Source: JAIBBG01 sp043748015
Lineage (GTDB): Bacteria > Bacteroidota > Bacteroidia > Flavobacteriales_D > Sanyastnellaceae
NCBI GenBank assembly: GCA_043748015.1
Contig: JAYTOA010000105.1
Location: forward strand, 1 to 32,986
Reading direction: 5' to 3'
DNA length: 32,986 bases
Part shown: piece after piece, positions 32,524-32,986 of the stretch
Layout of the letters: each line of letters begins with the position of its first letter
Numbering within the stretch: the first letter of the stretch is position 1
Notes under the pieces: model-generated
Told to the model about the DNA's origin: nothing
The model's database searches: none
The model's input: the letters and a program-made list of their open reading frames with translations, nothing else
Translations under genes and position numbers: made by a program

Positions 32524-32562
32524 GGGGGAACAATGAGGCGCGCAGCGCCTCATTGTTCCCCC
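32524..32562 (+). other. 18-bp perfect inverted repeat with 3-base loop
   Basis: Arms at 32524-32541 and 32545-32562 are exact reverse complements, separated by GCA. The stem is GC-rich at both ends. It starts 99 bp after the aldolase stop and is followed by AATTTCAC, not a T-run, so it is not a textbook intrinsic terminator, though it could stop or stabilise the aldolase transcript. A REP/BIME-like dispersed palindrome is another option. The 32425-32523 stretch before it holds short GCAGAG/GCAGAT echoes and no gene. Confidence 0.85.
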
Positions 32563-32581
32563 AATTTCACGTGCGCACTGT

Positions 32582-32915
32582 CATTCCGAAACGAAGTGAG
32601 GAATCTCCCATACCCCGGATTAAGCAGCGCTTTTTACGTTTATTCCTATCGAGATTTCTTCCTCACTTCGATTCGGAAAAAAATCAAGTCAAATAAGATT
32701 CAAGATTAAGCGTCGGGTAAATGTGTAGCAAGAGATTCCTCACTTCGATTCGGAAAAAAATCAAGTCAAATAAGATTCACGATTAAGCGTCGGGTAAATG
32801 TGTAGCATGGAAGTTTCCTCACTTCGTTTCGGAAAATATTCAAGTCAAGTAAAATTCACTGATCGGCGTCGGGTAATCGTTTAGCAAGGGAGATTCCTCA
32901 CTTCGTTTCGGAATG
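32582..32915 (+). repeat. 334-bp element with 28-bp perfect inverted ends
   Basis: Bases 32582-32609 and 32888-32915 are exact reverse complements over 28 bp. Between them lie three direct 72-bp repeats. The end sequence contains the core TTCCGAAACGAAGTGAGGAA, a type of intergenic repeat I have seen to be common in Bacteroidota. No transposase or other coding frame is inside, so it could be a non-autonomous (MITE-like) element or a compound palindromic repeat. No clear target-site duplication was found. Confidence 0.8.
32659..32886 (+). repeat. three tandem 72-bp repeats, 77-79 bp period
   Basis: Units at 32659-32730, 32736-32807 and 32815-32886 each begin TTCCTCACTTCG and end TAGCA. I count one difference between units 1 and 2 (A/C near 32703 and 32780); unit 3 is more diverged. 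A fourth, truncated start at 32894 forms the right inverted end. The two near-identical units suggest recent duplication. Confidence 0.85.
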
Positions 32916-32958
32916 TACTGTGTCAAAAAACAAATTTAATGGCTATAATTTTCAGAGT

Positions 32959-32986
32959 ATGAATTTTGACCGGTTCCGACAGCCCA
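32959..32986 (+). CDS. possible start of a new gene at the right edge
   Basis: An ATG at 32959 opens M-N-F-D-R-F-R-Q-P before the window ends. It is preceded by TATAATTTTC, only a partial promoter match. Nine codons cannot establish a gene. Confidence 0.2.

Noticed and set aside
32659..32886. CRISPR array
   Set aside because: The 72-bp repeats are too long, the intervals between them are only 5-7 bp, and no cas genes are present.
1..32986. tRNA, rRNA or riboswitch
   Set aside because: Spacers were read on both strands; none shows a cloverleaf, rRNA or known riboswitch core. A covariance-model search would settle this.

Overview
The window comes from a member of the Bacteroidota. The evidence is a type IX secretion system (T9SS) protein, PorQ; one large protein ending in a gliding-motility type (type B) sorting domain; three ending in type A sorting domains; signal peptides followed by Gln (the Bacteroidetes 'Q-rule'); the alternative GlmU family typical of the phylum; and promoters of the TTG / TAnnTTTG type rather than -35/-10. 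I cannot name a genus. Every complete gene (206 to 32424) lies on the + strand. Only the first codons of one minus-strand gene are present, at the left edge.

Region 1 (206-15475) is a nucleotide-sugar / surface-glycan locus. It holds a methyltransferase, a WbpB-like oxidoreductase, a WbpD-like acetyltransferase, a T9SS type B cargo protein with its own promoter, a DegT aminotransferase, an ATP-grasp ligase translationally coupled to an amidohydrolase, an ArnC/GtrB-like membrane glycosyltransferase and a small SMR/EamA-like membrane protein. An AbiEii-type toxin-antitoxin-like pair interrupts the series. Then come an SDR epimerase/dehydratase, an overlapping UGD/WbpA-like dehydrogenase with two unusual active-site positions, a second DegT aminotransferase and a GlmU-like protein. 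Together these could take UDP-GlcNAc to a 2,3-diamino-uronic-acid type sugar (Wbp logic). The ATP-grasp/amidohydrolase pair and the lipid-linked glycosyltransferase/flippase-like pair could modify and export it. In Porphyromonas a Wbp-derived sugar links T9SS cargo to LPS, so its coexistence here with T9SS cargo and PorQ is the most interesting hypothesis in the window.

Region 2 (15530-21453) is mostly housekeeping: Lon protease, PorQ, peptide deformylase, a TPR-like lipoprotein and an AlkB-type alkane monooxygenase. A 270-bp CA-rich spacer with a degenerate 66-bp direct repeat follows.

Region 3 (21724-31213) starts with an acyltransferase-3 membrane protein. After it come three tandem paralogues of 840-939 residues, each with a signal peptide, a seven-bladed FG-GAP propeller, an ASPIC/UnbV domain, SprB-like repeats and a T9SS type A sorting domain.

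Region 4 (31360-32986) has class II fructose-bisphosphate aldolase, then a gene-poor tail. The tail holds an 18-bp perfect hairpin and a 334-bp element with 28-bp perfect inverted ends around three 72-bp direct repeats (77-79 bp period).
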